A DNA stretch of 64,000 bases from the NCBI RefSeq assembly GCF_040361215.1, contig NZ_APND01000003.1, forward strand, positions 550,136 through 614,135. The letters are read 5' to 3'. Below are positions 50,887-59,511 of this stretch, one piece after another. This stretch comes from Salinisphaera dokdonensis. GTDB taxonomy: Bacteria > Pseudomonadota > Gammaproteobacteria > Nevskiales > Salinisphaeraceae. The translations under genes were made by a program, and so were the position numbers. The notes under the pieces were generated by a model. It worked only from the letters and a program-made list of their open reading frames with translations. It made no database searches and had not been told where the DNA came from. Positions within the stretch are counted from its first letter, which is position 1. Every line of letters starts with the position of its first letter.

Positions 50887-51957
50887 ATGCCCGCCCGCTC
50901 CCGTATCGCCCCCCTCGCACGTCTTGCCATCATTGGCGCGCTCGTCCTCGCCCCGTTGGGCTATGCCCATGCCGCCAGCGGCCCGCGCGACAACTTCAGC
51001 GTGTGCTGGTCCATCTATGCCGGCTGGATGCCATGGAGCTATGCCGATTCCAGCGGCATTCTCGACAAGTGGGCCGACAAGTACGACATCAGCATCGACT
51101 TGGTTCAGGTCAATGACTATGTCGAGTCGATCAACCAGTACACCTCGGGCAATGTCGACGGCTGCGCGATGACCAATATGGACGCGCTCACCCTGCCCGC
51201 AGCCAGCGGCGTCGATTCCACCGCGCTGATCATCAACGACTATTCCGACGGCAACGACGGCATCGTGCTCAAGGGCAGCGACGATCTCGCCGACATCGCG
51301 GGCCGCAAGGTCAACCTCGTGCAGTTCAGCGTCTCGCACTACTTCCTGGCACGGGCGCTGGAAAGTGTGGGCCTGTCCGAACGCGACGTCGAAACGGTGA
51401 ACACCTCGGATGCCGATATCGTCGGCGTGTTCGTCAACGACGATGTGGATGCTGTGGCCGCGTGGAATCCGCAGCTGATGAGCATTGCCGACATGCCCGA
51501 CGCGCATGTCGTATTCACCTCGCACGAAATCCCGCGCGAAATCCTCGACATGATGGTGGTCAGCACCGAAACGCTGAAGGCCAACCCGGACTTCGGCAAT
51601 GCGCTGGTCGGCGCCTGGTACGAGGTGATGGAAAAGATCGCTGCCGGTGACGAAGCCGCGCTGTCGGCCATGGCCGAGGCGGCCGGTACCGACCTGGCCG
51701 GTTACAAGAAGCAGCTCGAAGCCACGCATCTGTATACCGACCCGGCAGAAGCCGCGAAGCTCATGAAGAGCCAGGAACTGCTCGACACCATGCAGCGCGT
51801 TGCCGAATTCAGCTACAAGCACGGCCTGCTCGGCGCGGGCGCGCCCGGCCCGGACTTCGTCGGCATCGAGAACCCGGCGGGCGTTTACGGCACGCCGTCG
51901 AACGTGCAGCTGCGTTTCGACCCGACCTATACCGAAGGCTACGACAAGGCGCAGTAG
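50887..51957 (+). CDS. ABC transporter substrate-binding protein, guanidine operon
   Basis: 356 residues with a Sec signal (ARLAIIGALVLAPLGYAHA, cleavage near residue 29-30), so the mature protein works in the periplasm. SIYAGWMPWSYADSSGILDKWADK and GNVDGCAMTNMDALTLPAASG are typical of the nitrate/sulfonate/taurine (NMT1/TauA) class of binding proteins. Its position under a guanidine-I riboswitch makes guanidine, or a guanidine-releasing compound, the likely ligand; the class itself does not reveal it. GGAGG lies 4 nt before the ATG. It is the first gene of a six-gene operon. Confidence 0.9.
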   Translation: MPARSRIAPLARLAIIGALVLAPLGYAHAASGPRDNFSVCWSIYAGWMPWSYADSSGILDKWADKYDISIDLVQVNDYVESINQYTSGNVDGCAMTNMDALTLPAASGVDSTALIINDYSDGNDGIVLKGSDDLADIAGRKVNLVQFSVSHYFLARALESVGLSERDVETVNTSDADIVGVFVNDDVDAVAAWNPQLMSIADMPDAHVVFTSHEIPREILDMMVVSTETLKANPDFGNALVGAWYEVMEKIAAGDEAALSAMAEAAGTDLAGYKKQLEATHLYTDPAEAAKLMKSQELLDTMQRVAEFSYKHGLLGAGAPGPDFVGIENPAGVYGTPSNVQLRFDPTYTEGYDKAQ

Positions 51958-52027
51958 CCCGGCATGAAACCGGCCGCGGCGTTCACTCGCGGCTGGTCGC
52001 CGGCCCGATCTTTCCAAGGACCTTTCC

Positions 52028-52855
52028 ATGAAGCGCCTGATCAATCTCAAGCCCAAGCGCCCGGCACGCGTCGCACTGGCTCTGCTGCCGTTCATGCTGA
52101 TCGCCTTCGTCTACCTGAGCGCCTCCAGCGCGCGGCTGGCGGAGAACCCGAACGACCGACTGCTGCCCTCGCCGGCCGCAATGGGCGAGACCTTCTACGG
52201 CCTCGCCACCGAGGCGAACGTACGTACCGGCAGCATTCCGCTCTGGGCAGACACCTTCGCCAGTCTCGAGCGACTGGGCATCGGCGTCGCAATCAGCGCG
52301 CTGGCTGCCCTGTTCTTCGGCCTGTTCAGCGGTGGCCTGCCCCTGTTCCGGGCGCCGTTCTCGCCGCTGATCACCGTGGTCTCGCTGATCCCGCCGCTGG
52401 CCATTCTGCCGATTCTGTTCATCGCCTTCGGCACCGGAGAGCTGGCCAAGATCGTGTTGATCGTGATCGGCATCACGCCGTTTTTGATCCGCGATCTCAC
52501 CGGTGAGGCTTTACGCCTTCCGGACGAACAGCGCATCAAGGCGCAAACGCTGGGTGCTAATTCCTGGCAGGTGATGCTGCGGGTGCTGCTGCCCCAGCTC
52601 ACCCCGCGCCTGATCGCCGCGACCCGGCTGGCGCTCGGCAGTGCCTGGCTGTTCCTGATCGCCGCCGAAGCGATCGCCGCGCAGGAAGGCCTCGGCTATC
52701 GCATCTTCCTCGTGCGCCGCTATCTGGCAATGGACGTGATCCTGCCCTATGTCGCGTGGATCACGCTGCTCGCCTTCATCATCGATCAGGCCCTGCTGTG
52801 GATCTCGCGCTGGTCGTTCCCCTGGTACCACGTCGACGAAAAGGCAGCCGGATGA
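52028..52855 (+). CDS. ABC transporter permease, guanidine operon
   Basis: 275 residues with an N-terminal helix (VALALLPFMLIAFVYL) and about five more in the BPD_transp_1 domain. The EAA loop appears as EQRIKAQTLGANSWQVMLRVLLPQ, where it docks on the ATPase. The family is TauC/SsuC-like. Its TGA overlaps the ATPase ATG (ATGA), so subunits are made together. It carries the substrate released from the binding protein into the cell. Confidence 0.92.
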   Translation: MKRLINLKPKRPARVALALLPFMLIAFVYLSASSARLAENPNDRLLPSPAAMGETFYGLATEANVRTGSIPLWADTFASLERLGIGVAISALAALFFGLFSGGLPLFRAPFSPLITVVSLIPPLAILPILFIAFGTGELAKIVLIVIGITPFLIRDLTGEALRLPDEQRIKAQTLGANSWQVMLRVLLPQLTPRLIAATRLALGSAWLFLIAAEAIAAQEGLGYRIFLVRRYLAMDVILPYVAWITLLAFIIDQALLWISRWSFPWYHVDEKAAG

Positions 52856-53625
52856 GTCTCGTTCAAGCAAAAGGCCTCGAGAAACACTACGGCGACGATG
52901 TCGTGCTCGAGCGACTGAACTTCTCCGTCGAGCCGGGAGAGTTCGTGACGATTGTCGGGGCCTCGGGCTGTGGCAAGACCACGTTCCTGAAGATGCTGCT
53001 CGGCACCGAATCGATCACCCGTGGCCAGCTGCTGGTCGACGACAAACCGATCCCGGGCGAACCCGGCCCGGATCGCGGCGTGGTGTTCCAGAAATACTCC
53101 GTTTTCCCGCATCTGACCGTGCTCGGCAACACCATCATCGCCGAAGAACTGTCGCGCTCGCATGTGTTCGGCAAGCTGTTCGGCGCCGGTCGGCGCAGGG
53201 CCAAAGAAGCAGCCATGGAACGCCTCACCCAAGTGGGCCTGCAGCACGCGCTCGACAAGTATCCGCACGAGCTGTCAGGCGGCATGCAACAACGTCTGGC
53301 CATCGCCCAGGCGCTGATGATGAAGCCGCGGATTCTGCTGCTGGACGAGCCCTTCGGCGCGCTCGACCCGGGCATCCGCCAGGACATGCACGAGCTCGTG
53401 GGCAAGCTCTGGCGCGAACAGAAGCTGACCATCTTCATGATCACCCACGACATCGAAGAAGCCTTCGCGCTGGGTACGCGCGTGTGGGTCTTCGACAAGT
53501 GGCGTGACGATCCGCAGGCGCCGCAGGCCTACGGCGCCACCATCACCTACGACCTGGACGTGGAACGCAACCGCGAGGACGCGCCTTCCCAGGCCACGAA
53601 ACTTCAGGAGGACATGACATCGTGA
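52852..53625 (+). CDS. ABC transporter ATP-binding protein, guanidine operon
   Basis: 257 residues. Walker A is GASGCGKTTFLKM, the Q-loop VFQKYSVFPHLTVL, the signature ELSGGMQQRLAIAQAL, Walker B ILLLDEPFGALD, and the H-loop FMITHDIEEAFAL. It powers the TauC-like permease. ATG 52852 overlaps the permease TGA; a longer ORF start at 52756 would overlap the permease and is rejected. The stop overlaps the GTG of the next gene by 4 nt. Confidence 0.95.
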   Translation: MSLVQAKGLEKHYGDDVVLERLNFSVEPGEFVTIVGASGCGKTTFLKMLLGTESITRGQLLVDDKPIPGEPGPDRGVVFQKYSVFPHLTVLGNTIIAEELSRSHVFGKLFGAGRRRAKEAAMERLTQVGLQHALDKYPHELSGGMQQRLAIAQALMMKPRILLLDEPFGALDPGIRQDMHELVGKLWREQKLTIFMITHDIEEAFALGTRVWVFDKWRDDPQAPQAYGATITYDLDVERNREDAPSQATKLQEDMTS

Positions 53626-54344
53626 GCGAACCCGCCTATCAAACGCACCTGCCCGGCGGCCAGCACTGGTCGCTGCGCCTGCGTCGCGGTACCACCATGA
53701 CGCTGACCGCAAGCGAGCCCGACACCAACGTCGGCCTGCTCATGTACAACCCGGAGAACCTGCTCGAACGGCTGAACCTGCCGGACAGCCTGAAATGTCA
53801 GCACACCTTCAAGCTGACCCGCGGCAACTGCCTGTATTCGGATATGGGGCGGATCTTCGCCTCGATCATCGAGGACGATCTGGGCTGGCACGATCCGGTC
53901 GGCGGCAATCTCCACGCCGGCCACATGATCGACAAGGGCTGGCAGCCAGTGAGCTTTCAGGCTGCGCTCAATGACTGGACCCAGACCGGCCACGACAGTT
54001 TCCTGATCGAACTGGCCAAGTACGGCCTGGGCAAGCGTGATCTCGCCGCCAACCTGAATGTGTTCTCCAAAGTCGCGGCCGACGACGACGGCCATCTGTC
54101 GTTTGTGCCCGGCCACTGCAAGGCCGGCGATTCGGTCACGCTGCGTTTCGAGATGGACACGCTGGTCGCACTGCACACCTGCCCGCACCCGCTCGATCCC
54201 GCCGCGGAATACCCCAAGCGCGGGGTGGGTATCGCGCTCGGCACCGCCGCCGCCCCCGACGAGAACGATGTCTGCTGGCAGCACTGCGACGAGAACGCGC
54301 GCGGCTTCGCCAACAACCGTCTCTATCACCTGGGCGCCGGCTGA
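53622..54344 (+). CDS. cgdA: Carboxyguanidine deiminase subunit (urea amidolyase-associated protein 1)
   Basis: 240 residues of the DUF1989 family in its UAAP1 form: WSLRLRRGTTMTLTASEPDTNVGLLMYN, then CLYSDMGRIFASIIEDDLGWHD and LHTCPHPLDPAAEYPKRG. The pair UAAP1/UAAP2, once named for an expected urea pathway, forms the heteromeric carboxyguanidine deiminase that converts carboxyguanidine into allophanate and ammonia. Conserved His and Cys residues in GHDSF...HTCPHPL are candidate metal ligands. GTG 53622 overlaps the ATPase stop, with AGGAGG 10 nt upstream. The assignment of the letter A to this subunit is provisional. Confidence 0.9.
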   Translation: MSEPAYQTHLPGGQHWSLRLRRGTTMTLTASEPDTNVGLLMYNPENLLERLNLPDSLKCQHTFKLTRGNCLYSDMGRIFASIIEDDLGWHDPVGGNLHAGHMIDKGWQPVSFQAALNDWTQTGHDSFLIELAKYGLGKRDLAANLNVFSKVAADDDGHLSFVPGHCKAGDSVTLRFEMDTLVALHTCPHPLDPAAEYPKRGVGIALGTAAAPDENDVCWQHCDENARGFANNRLYHLGAG

Positions 54345-54366
54345 AACCATCGACAAGGAGCACGCC

Positions 54367-55005
54367 ATGACCATCGCAAGCCAACAACGCGAAGAAAACG
54401 CGATCTTTCGCCAACTCATCGATGCCGGCGACCACTACATCGGCACCGTCAAAGCCGGCCAGACGATTCGTATCGTCGATGTCGAAGGCAACGAAGCCGC
54501 CGACACCCTGTTCTTCAACGCGAACGACCCATCCGAGCGCTACAGCGCGGTCGATACCGTGCGCGAACAGGGCAAGGTCTATCTGACCACGGGCACCGAG
54601 CTGCGCTCGAATCTCAACAACGTGATGCTGATGATCAGTGCCGATACCTGCGGGCGCCACGACACGCTCGGCGGCGCCTGTGCCAGCGAGTCCAATACGG
54701 TGCGCTACGACCTGGAAAAGCGGCATATGCATTCCTGTCGCGACAACTGGATGCTGGCGATCGCCAACCATCCCGAGTACGGCATCACCAAGCGCGACAT
54801 CGCCCACAACATCAATTTCTTCATGAACGTGCCGGTCACCGCCAACGGCGAGCTGTATTTCGACGACGGCATCTCCGGACCCGGCAAGTACGTGGAGATG
54901 ATCGCCGAGATGGACGTCGTCGTACTCATCTCCAACTGCCCGCAGCTCAACAACCCCTGCAGCGGCTTCAACCCGACGCCACTGGAAGTGCTGATCTGGG
55001 ACTGA
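54367..55005 (+). CDS. cgdB: Carboxyguanidine deiminase subunit (urea amidolyase-associated protein 2)
   Basis: 212 residues, also DUF1989. GTVKAGQTIRIVDVEGNEAADTLFFNA and TLGGACASESNTVRY, HSCRDNWMLAI, ISNCPQLNNPCSGFNPTPLEVLIWD give a row of conserved Cys, His and Glu that could hold the metal and guide deimination. It forms the enzyme with the preceding gene. ATG 54367 has AAGGAG 6 nt upstream. It is 22 bp downstream of its partner. Product: allophanate, the substrate for AtzF encoded at 16535-18355 in this window. Confidence 0.92.
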   Translation: MTIASQQREENAIFRQLIDAGDHYIGTVKAGQTIRIVDVEGNEAADTLFFNANDPSERYSAVDTVREQGKVYLTTGTELRSNLNNVMLMISADTCGRHDTLGGACASESNTVRYDLEKRHMHSCRDNWMLAIANHPEYGITKRDIAHNINFFMNVPVTANGELYFDDGISGPGKYVEMIAEMDVVVLISNCPQLNNPCSGFNPTPLEVLIWD

Positions 55006-55093
55006 TCGGCATTGCCGATCGCGACCGGCGCCGGGACGACCCGCGCCGCCGACGACAAACCGCGGGACGACCCGCCGTTGAAGGCATTGCCCT

Positions 55094-58000
55094 ATGTTTT
55101 CCAAAGTCCTGATCGCCAACCGCGGCGCCATCGCCCGACGTATTCAGCGCAGCCTGAAGGCCCTCGGCGTGGCCTCGGTGGCCGTCTATGCCGAAGCCGA
55201 TCGCGATGCCCTGTTCGTGCAGGAGGCCAACGAGGCCTACTCGCTGGGCAGCGGCGGTGCGAGCGATACCTATCTCGATCGCAACCGGCTGCTGGCCATC
55301 GCTGCCGAGTCTGGCGCCGAGGCGATCCATCCCGGCTACGGCTTTCTCTCGGAGAACGAGGATTTCATCGCTGCCTGCGAAAAGGCCGGCGTGGTTTTCC
55401 TCGGCCCGACCGCAGAACAGGTGCATGCCTTCGGCCTCAAGCACGAGGCCCGCAAGCTGGCCGAGAACGCCAACGTGCCGCTCGTGCCCGGTTCCGGGCT
55501 GCTCGACGACGTCGCCGAAGCCCGGCAGCAAGCAGAGCGTATCGGCTACCCGGTCATGCTCAAGTCCACCGCGGGCGGCGGCGGCATCGGCATGCAGGTC
55601 TGCGAAACGGAGGGCGAACTCACCCGCGCTTTCGACTCCGTACGCGGCCTAGGCGAGCGCAACTTCGGCGACGCCGGCGTGTTCGTCGAAGCCTATATTG
55701 CCCGAGCCCGTCATCTGGAAGTCCAGATCTTCGGCGACGGCGAAGGCAAGATCGCCGCCATCGGCGAGCGCGACTGCTCCACGCAGCGCCGCAACCAGAA
55801 AGTGCTGGAGGAATGCCCGGCACCGGCTCTGCCCGAGGCTGTACGCAACGCCCTGCTCGATACCGCCGTGCGCCTGGGCGAGGCCGTGAACTATCGCAGC
55901 GCCGGCACGGTAGAGTTCATCTACGACGCCACGCGCGAAGATTTCTTCTTTCTGGAAATGAACACGCGCCTGCAGGTCGAGCACGGCGTGACCGAAGAAG
56001 TCTACGGCGTGGATATCGTCGACTGGATGGTGCGTCTAGGCGCCGGCGAACTGAGCGACTTGGATGCCCTGACTGCCAACCTCATTCCACGCGGTCACGC
56101 CATCCAGGCCCGGCTCTACGCCGAAGATCCGCACCAGGATTTCCGTCCCAGCGCCGGGCTCCTCACACAGGTCATATTCCCAACCGGCGACGATCTGCGT
56201 ATCGATCATTCCATCGAAGCCGGGCTGGAGATCTCGCCGCTGTTCGACCCCATGCTGGCCAAGGTCATCGTGCATTCGACCGATCGCGATACGGCACGCG
56301 CCCGCCTGGCCAAAACGCTGGAAGACAGCGCCGTCTACGGCATCGAAACCAACCGAACTTGGCTGGCCCATGTGCTGGCCGACGAGCGTTTCGCGACCGC
56401 GGATATCCATACCCGCTGGCTGGCCGACCTGGAATGGTCGCCGCCGACCATCGAAGTGCTCGATGCGGGCACGATGACGACCATTCAGGACGTGCCCGGA
56501 CGCACCGGGCACTGGGACGTGGGTGTGCCGCCGTCCGGTCCGTTCGACAACTGGTCGTTCCGTCTCGGTAACCGCCTGCTGGACAATGCGCCCGACGCGG
56601 CCGGTCTGGAAATCACCCTCACCGGTCCGACGCTGGGCTTCAATCGCGCGACCCAGATCGTGATTGCGGGCGCGCCGATCGCGGCCACGCTGGACGGCGT
56701 CGAGATGGCTGCCTGGCAGGTGCTCGACGTCGCCGCCGGCGCCGAACTCAAGCTCGGCAAGATTAACGGCGGCGCGCGTTGCTATCTGCTGATTCGCGGC
56801 GGTATCGACTGTCCGGCCTATCTGGGGTCGCGTTCGACCTTCACGCTCGGCCAGTTCGGCGGCCATGCCGGGCGCGCACTGCGTAGCGGCGACGTGCTTC
56901 CGCTGGCGCCGCTCGACGCCGTCGAATCGCGCACGCTCGCCGCCGATCTCCAGCCCGAATACGGCACGCCCAACGAGTCCGGGCGCCACTGGCAGGTCGC
57001 CGTGCTTTACGGCCCGCACGGCGCGCCGGATTTCTTTACCGAAGACGACGTCGACACCATCTTTGGCCACGACTGGGAAGTCCACTTCAACTCCAACCGC
57101 ACCGGCGTGCGCCTTATCGGCCCGCGCCCCGAATGGGCACGCGAGGACGGCGGCGAAGCCGGCCTGCACCCGTCCAATATTCATGACAACGCCTACGCCT
57201 TCGGCACGATTGATTTCACCGGCGACATGCCCGTCATCCTCGGCCCGGACGGCCCTTCGCTCGGCGGCTTCGTGTGTCCGGCCACGACCGTGCGCGCCGA
57301 ACGCTGGAAGCTCGGCCAACTTGCAGCGGGCGATACCGTGCGCTTCGTACCCGTCTCGCTCGACACCGCGCGGGCGCTCGAAGCACGCCAGAAGACCCTG
57401 CTGGCGACCCTCGACGAAACGCCGAAGCCGGCGTTCGCCGCAGACCGCGACAGCCCGATCCTGCGAGAACTTGATACCGAAACCGCCGGCGAGCAGCTGG
57501 TCTATCGCCGTGCCGGCGACGACTTCCTGCTGATCGAATTCGGCGAGATGCAGTTGGATATCGCGCTGCGTTTTCGCGCCCACGCTTGGATGCTGTGGCT
57601 ACAAAAGAACCCGCTCGACGGCATCGCTGAACTCACGCCCGGCATCCGCTCGCTGCAGATCCACTACGACCCGAACGTGCTCTCACTCGATGCGCTGCTC
57701 GCCCATCTGGAAACCGCGGAACGCGAGCTGCGCGACGTCGAGGACCTGGCCGTCGAATCACGCGTCGTGCATCTGCCGCTATCCTGGGACGATCCCGCCT
57801 GCCAGGAAGCCATCGACAAGTATCAGCGCAGCGTACGTCCGGATGCACCCTGGTGCCCGAGCAATCTCGATTTCATCAAACGGATCAACGGCCTGAACAG
57901 CCAGGACGATATCCGGGATATCGTGTTCAACGCCCGTTATCTGGTCATGGGTCTCGGCGATGTCTATCGCGGCGCGCCCGTGGCCACCCCGCTCGACCCG

Positions 58001-58702
58001 CGCCAGCGCCTGGTCACGACCAAGTACAACCCGGCGCGGACATGGACGGCCGAAAACTCTGTAGGCATCGGCGGCGCCTATCTGTGCGTGTACGGCATGG
58101 AGGGCCCAGGCGGCTACCAGTTCGTTGGTCGCACGCTGCAGATGTGGAATCGCTACCGCGAGACCCCCCACTTCGAGAAGCCGTGGCTGCTGCGTTTCTT
58201 CGATCAGCTACGGTTCTACGAGGTCAGCCACGACGAGCTCACCGAGATCCGCCGGGAGTTCATCCACGGGCGGTTCGATCTCAAGACCGAGACGGTCAAG
58301 TTCTCGCTCGCCGAACACGAAGCCGCGCTCGAACCGGTCCGCGACGAGATCGCCACGTTTCGCGAACAACGCGAACAGGCGTTCCAGGAGGAAATGGCGC
58401 ACTGGCGCGCCAACGGCCAGTTCACCTTCGAGGACAACACGCCCGAAGTCAGCGAAACCGCGGAGCTGGCCGCGAACGAGACCGGCGTCGACAGTCCGGT
58501 CTCCGGCAGCCTCTGGAAATTGCAGGTCGCTGAAGGCGATGCCGTCGAGGACGGTCAGGTCGTTGCCCTGGTCGAGTCCATGAAGATGGAAGTCGAAATC
58601 GTCGCTCGTCAGGCCGGCCGTATCGCGCGCCTGCCAATTGCCGAAGGCGGGGCCGTGGCTGCGGGCCAGCCGGTGGTGATTCTCGATACCGACGATGCTT
58701 GA
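55094..58702 (+). CDS. Guanidine carboxylase (annotated elsewhere as urea carboxylase)
   Basis: 1202 residues, biotin-dependent. The biotin carboxylase region (1-450) has ATP-grasp LKSTAGGGGIGM and EMNTRLQVEHGVTEEVYG. Next comes the KipA/AHS2-like part from ~455 (DAGTMTTIQDVPGRTGHWDV) and a KipI/AHS1-like part from ~815 (FLLIEFGEMQLDIALRF), the carboxyltransferase. Biotin attaches at Lys1164 in VESMKMEVE. The allophanate hydrolase domain of fused urea amidolyases is absent. Carboxylation of urea and guanidine are performed by closely related enzymes; the riboswitch and CgdAB in this operon point to guanidine. Last gene of the operon. Confidence 0.93.
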   Translation: MFSKVLIANRGAIARRIQRSLKALGVASVAVYAEADRDALFVQEANEAYSLGSGGASDTYLDRNRLLAIAAESGAEAIHPGYGFLSENEDFIAACEKAGVVFLGPTAEQVHAFGLKHEARKLAENANVPLVPGSGLLDDVAEARQQAERIGYPVMLKSTAGGGGIGMQVCETEGELTRAFDSVRGLGERNFGDAGVFVEAYIARARHLEVQIFGDGEGKIAAIGERDCSTQRRNQKVLEECPAPALPEAVRNALLDTAVRLGEAVNYRSAGTVEFIYDATREDFFFLEMNTRLQVEHGVTEEVYGVDIVDWMVRLGAGELSDLDALTANLIPRGHAIQARLYAEDPHQDFRPSAGLLTQVIFPTGDDLRIDHSIEAGLEISPLFDPMLAKVIVHSTDRDTARARLAKTLEDSAVYGIETNRTWLAHVLADERFATADIHTRWLADLEWSPPTIEVLDAGTMTTIQDVPGRTGHWDVGVPPSGPFDNWSFRLGNRLLDNAPDAAGLEITLTGPTLGFNRATQIVIAGAPIAATLDGVEMAAWQVLDVAAGAELKLGKINGGARCYLLIRGGIDCPAYLGSRSTFTLGQFGGHAGRALRSGDVLPLAPLDAVESRTLAADLQPEYGTPNESGRHWQVAVLYGPHGAPDFFTEDDVDTIFGHDWEVHFNSNRTGVRLIGPRPEWAREDGGEAGLHPSNIHDNAYAFGTIDFTGDMPVILGPDGPSLGGFVCPATTVRAERWKLGQLAAGDTVRFVPVSLDTARALEARQKTLLATLDETPKPAFAADRDSPILRELDTETAGEQLVYRRAGDDFLLIEFGEMQLDIALRFRAHAWMLWLQKNPLDGIAELTPGIRSLQIHYDPNVLSLDALLAHLETAERELRDVEDLAVESRVVHLPLSWDDPACQEAIDKYQRSVRPDAPWCPSNLDFIKRINGLNSQDDIRDIVFNARYLVMGLGDVYRGAPVATPLDPRQRLVTTKYNPARTWTAENSVGIGGAYLCVYGMEGPGGYQFVGRTLQMWNRYRETPHFEKPWLLRFFDQLRFYEVSHDELTEIRREFIHGRFDLKTETVKFSLAEHEAALEPVRDEIATFREQREQAFQEEMAHWRANGQFTFEDNTPEVSETAELAANETGVDSPVSGSLWKLQVAEGDAVEDGQVVALVESMKMEVEIVARQAGRIARLPIAEGGAVAAGQPVVILDTDDA

Positions 58703-58782
58703 AAAACGACACGAGGCTGAACGTAGAACCGTTGATTCTATGCCACGAGTCTTTCGGCACTCACGAGTTAGTCGGACCTTTT

Positions 58783-59390
58783 GTTTCGCACTGCTGTGCG
58801 ACTCACTTTCGTTTGCTTGTCCAAACAAAAGTAAGCAAAGGAAAGGACACCCGGATTGCGCGCCGACGCGAAGCGCGTCGGTGCACTGCGATGCTCACGC
58901 CGAAGGGATGCGGCCAGAACTCGGATCGCTTTGGCGATCCTCAAACAGGCTGGCCGCACCGGCGCAGTGCGCCGGACACCCTTCGGCCCTGCGCTTCTCG
59001 TCGCTCCACACGGGGCCCGAATACAGTCAACCCGACCCGAAGTGTTTCGGTAGACAAGCTGTCGAGTGGAAATTGGATCCAGCGACTTGGCCCGGTCAGA
59101 TTCGCCTTCGGCGCCGTCCGACCCAAAAAACCGCTGAGCGATCTTGGCGAGCGCAGGGAGCTTGTCTTCATTGGGTTCCCTTGGCCAAGCGCCGAGCAGC
59201 GGAGCACGGCCGGGGATCAAGCAGCCGGGTGTCTGAGTCGCGCGCAGCGCGGCGAGTTCCGGCTGCGCCCCGGCCGGGCGAGCAGCGCAGGGTATCGGCG
59301 CGTAGCGCCGACGCGAGAGAGGGTGTCTTTTTCTTTGCTTCCTTTCTTTTGGACAAGCAAAAGAAAGGGAGTCGCACAGCAGTGCGAAAC
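58783..59390. repeat. 608-bp intergenic element with 70-bp imperfect terminal inverted repeats
   Basis: The ends 58783-58852 and 59321-59390 are inverted copies: the outer 22 nt (GTTTCGCACTGCTGTGCGAC and on) are identical and the whole 70 nt match at roughly 85%. Further inward, both arms keep a similar order of short palindromes (GACGCG..CGCGTC on the left, GGCGC..GCGCC on the right). Both strands translate to similar nonsense (CDSLSFACP), as expected of an inverted repeat. No transposase. It fills the 809-bp gap between the carboxylase and the oxygenase. Confidence 0.75.
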
Positions 59391-59511
59391 ACCAAGTCAA
59401 AGCGCCCACCGAAAGCTGAGGCAACTTCACACACCGCCATACCCATTTGAAAACTCGAATTGCCAGCGCTCCAACAAGCGATGCAACAAAGCACGAATTC
59501 AGAGGTTTGAT

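Noticed and set aside
55094..58702. Naming the carboxylase urea carboxylase
   Set aside because: The guanidine-I riboswitch and CgdAB genes in the same operon point to guanidine. Enzyme proof is still required.
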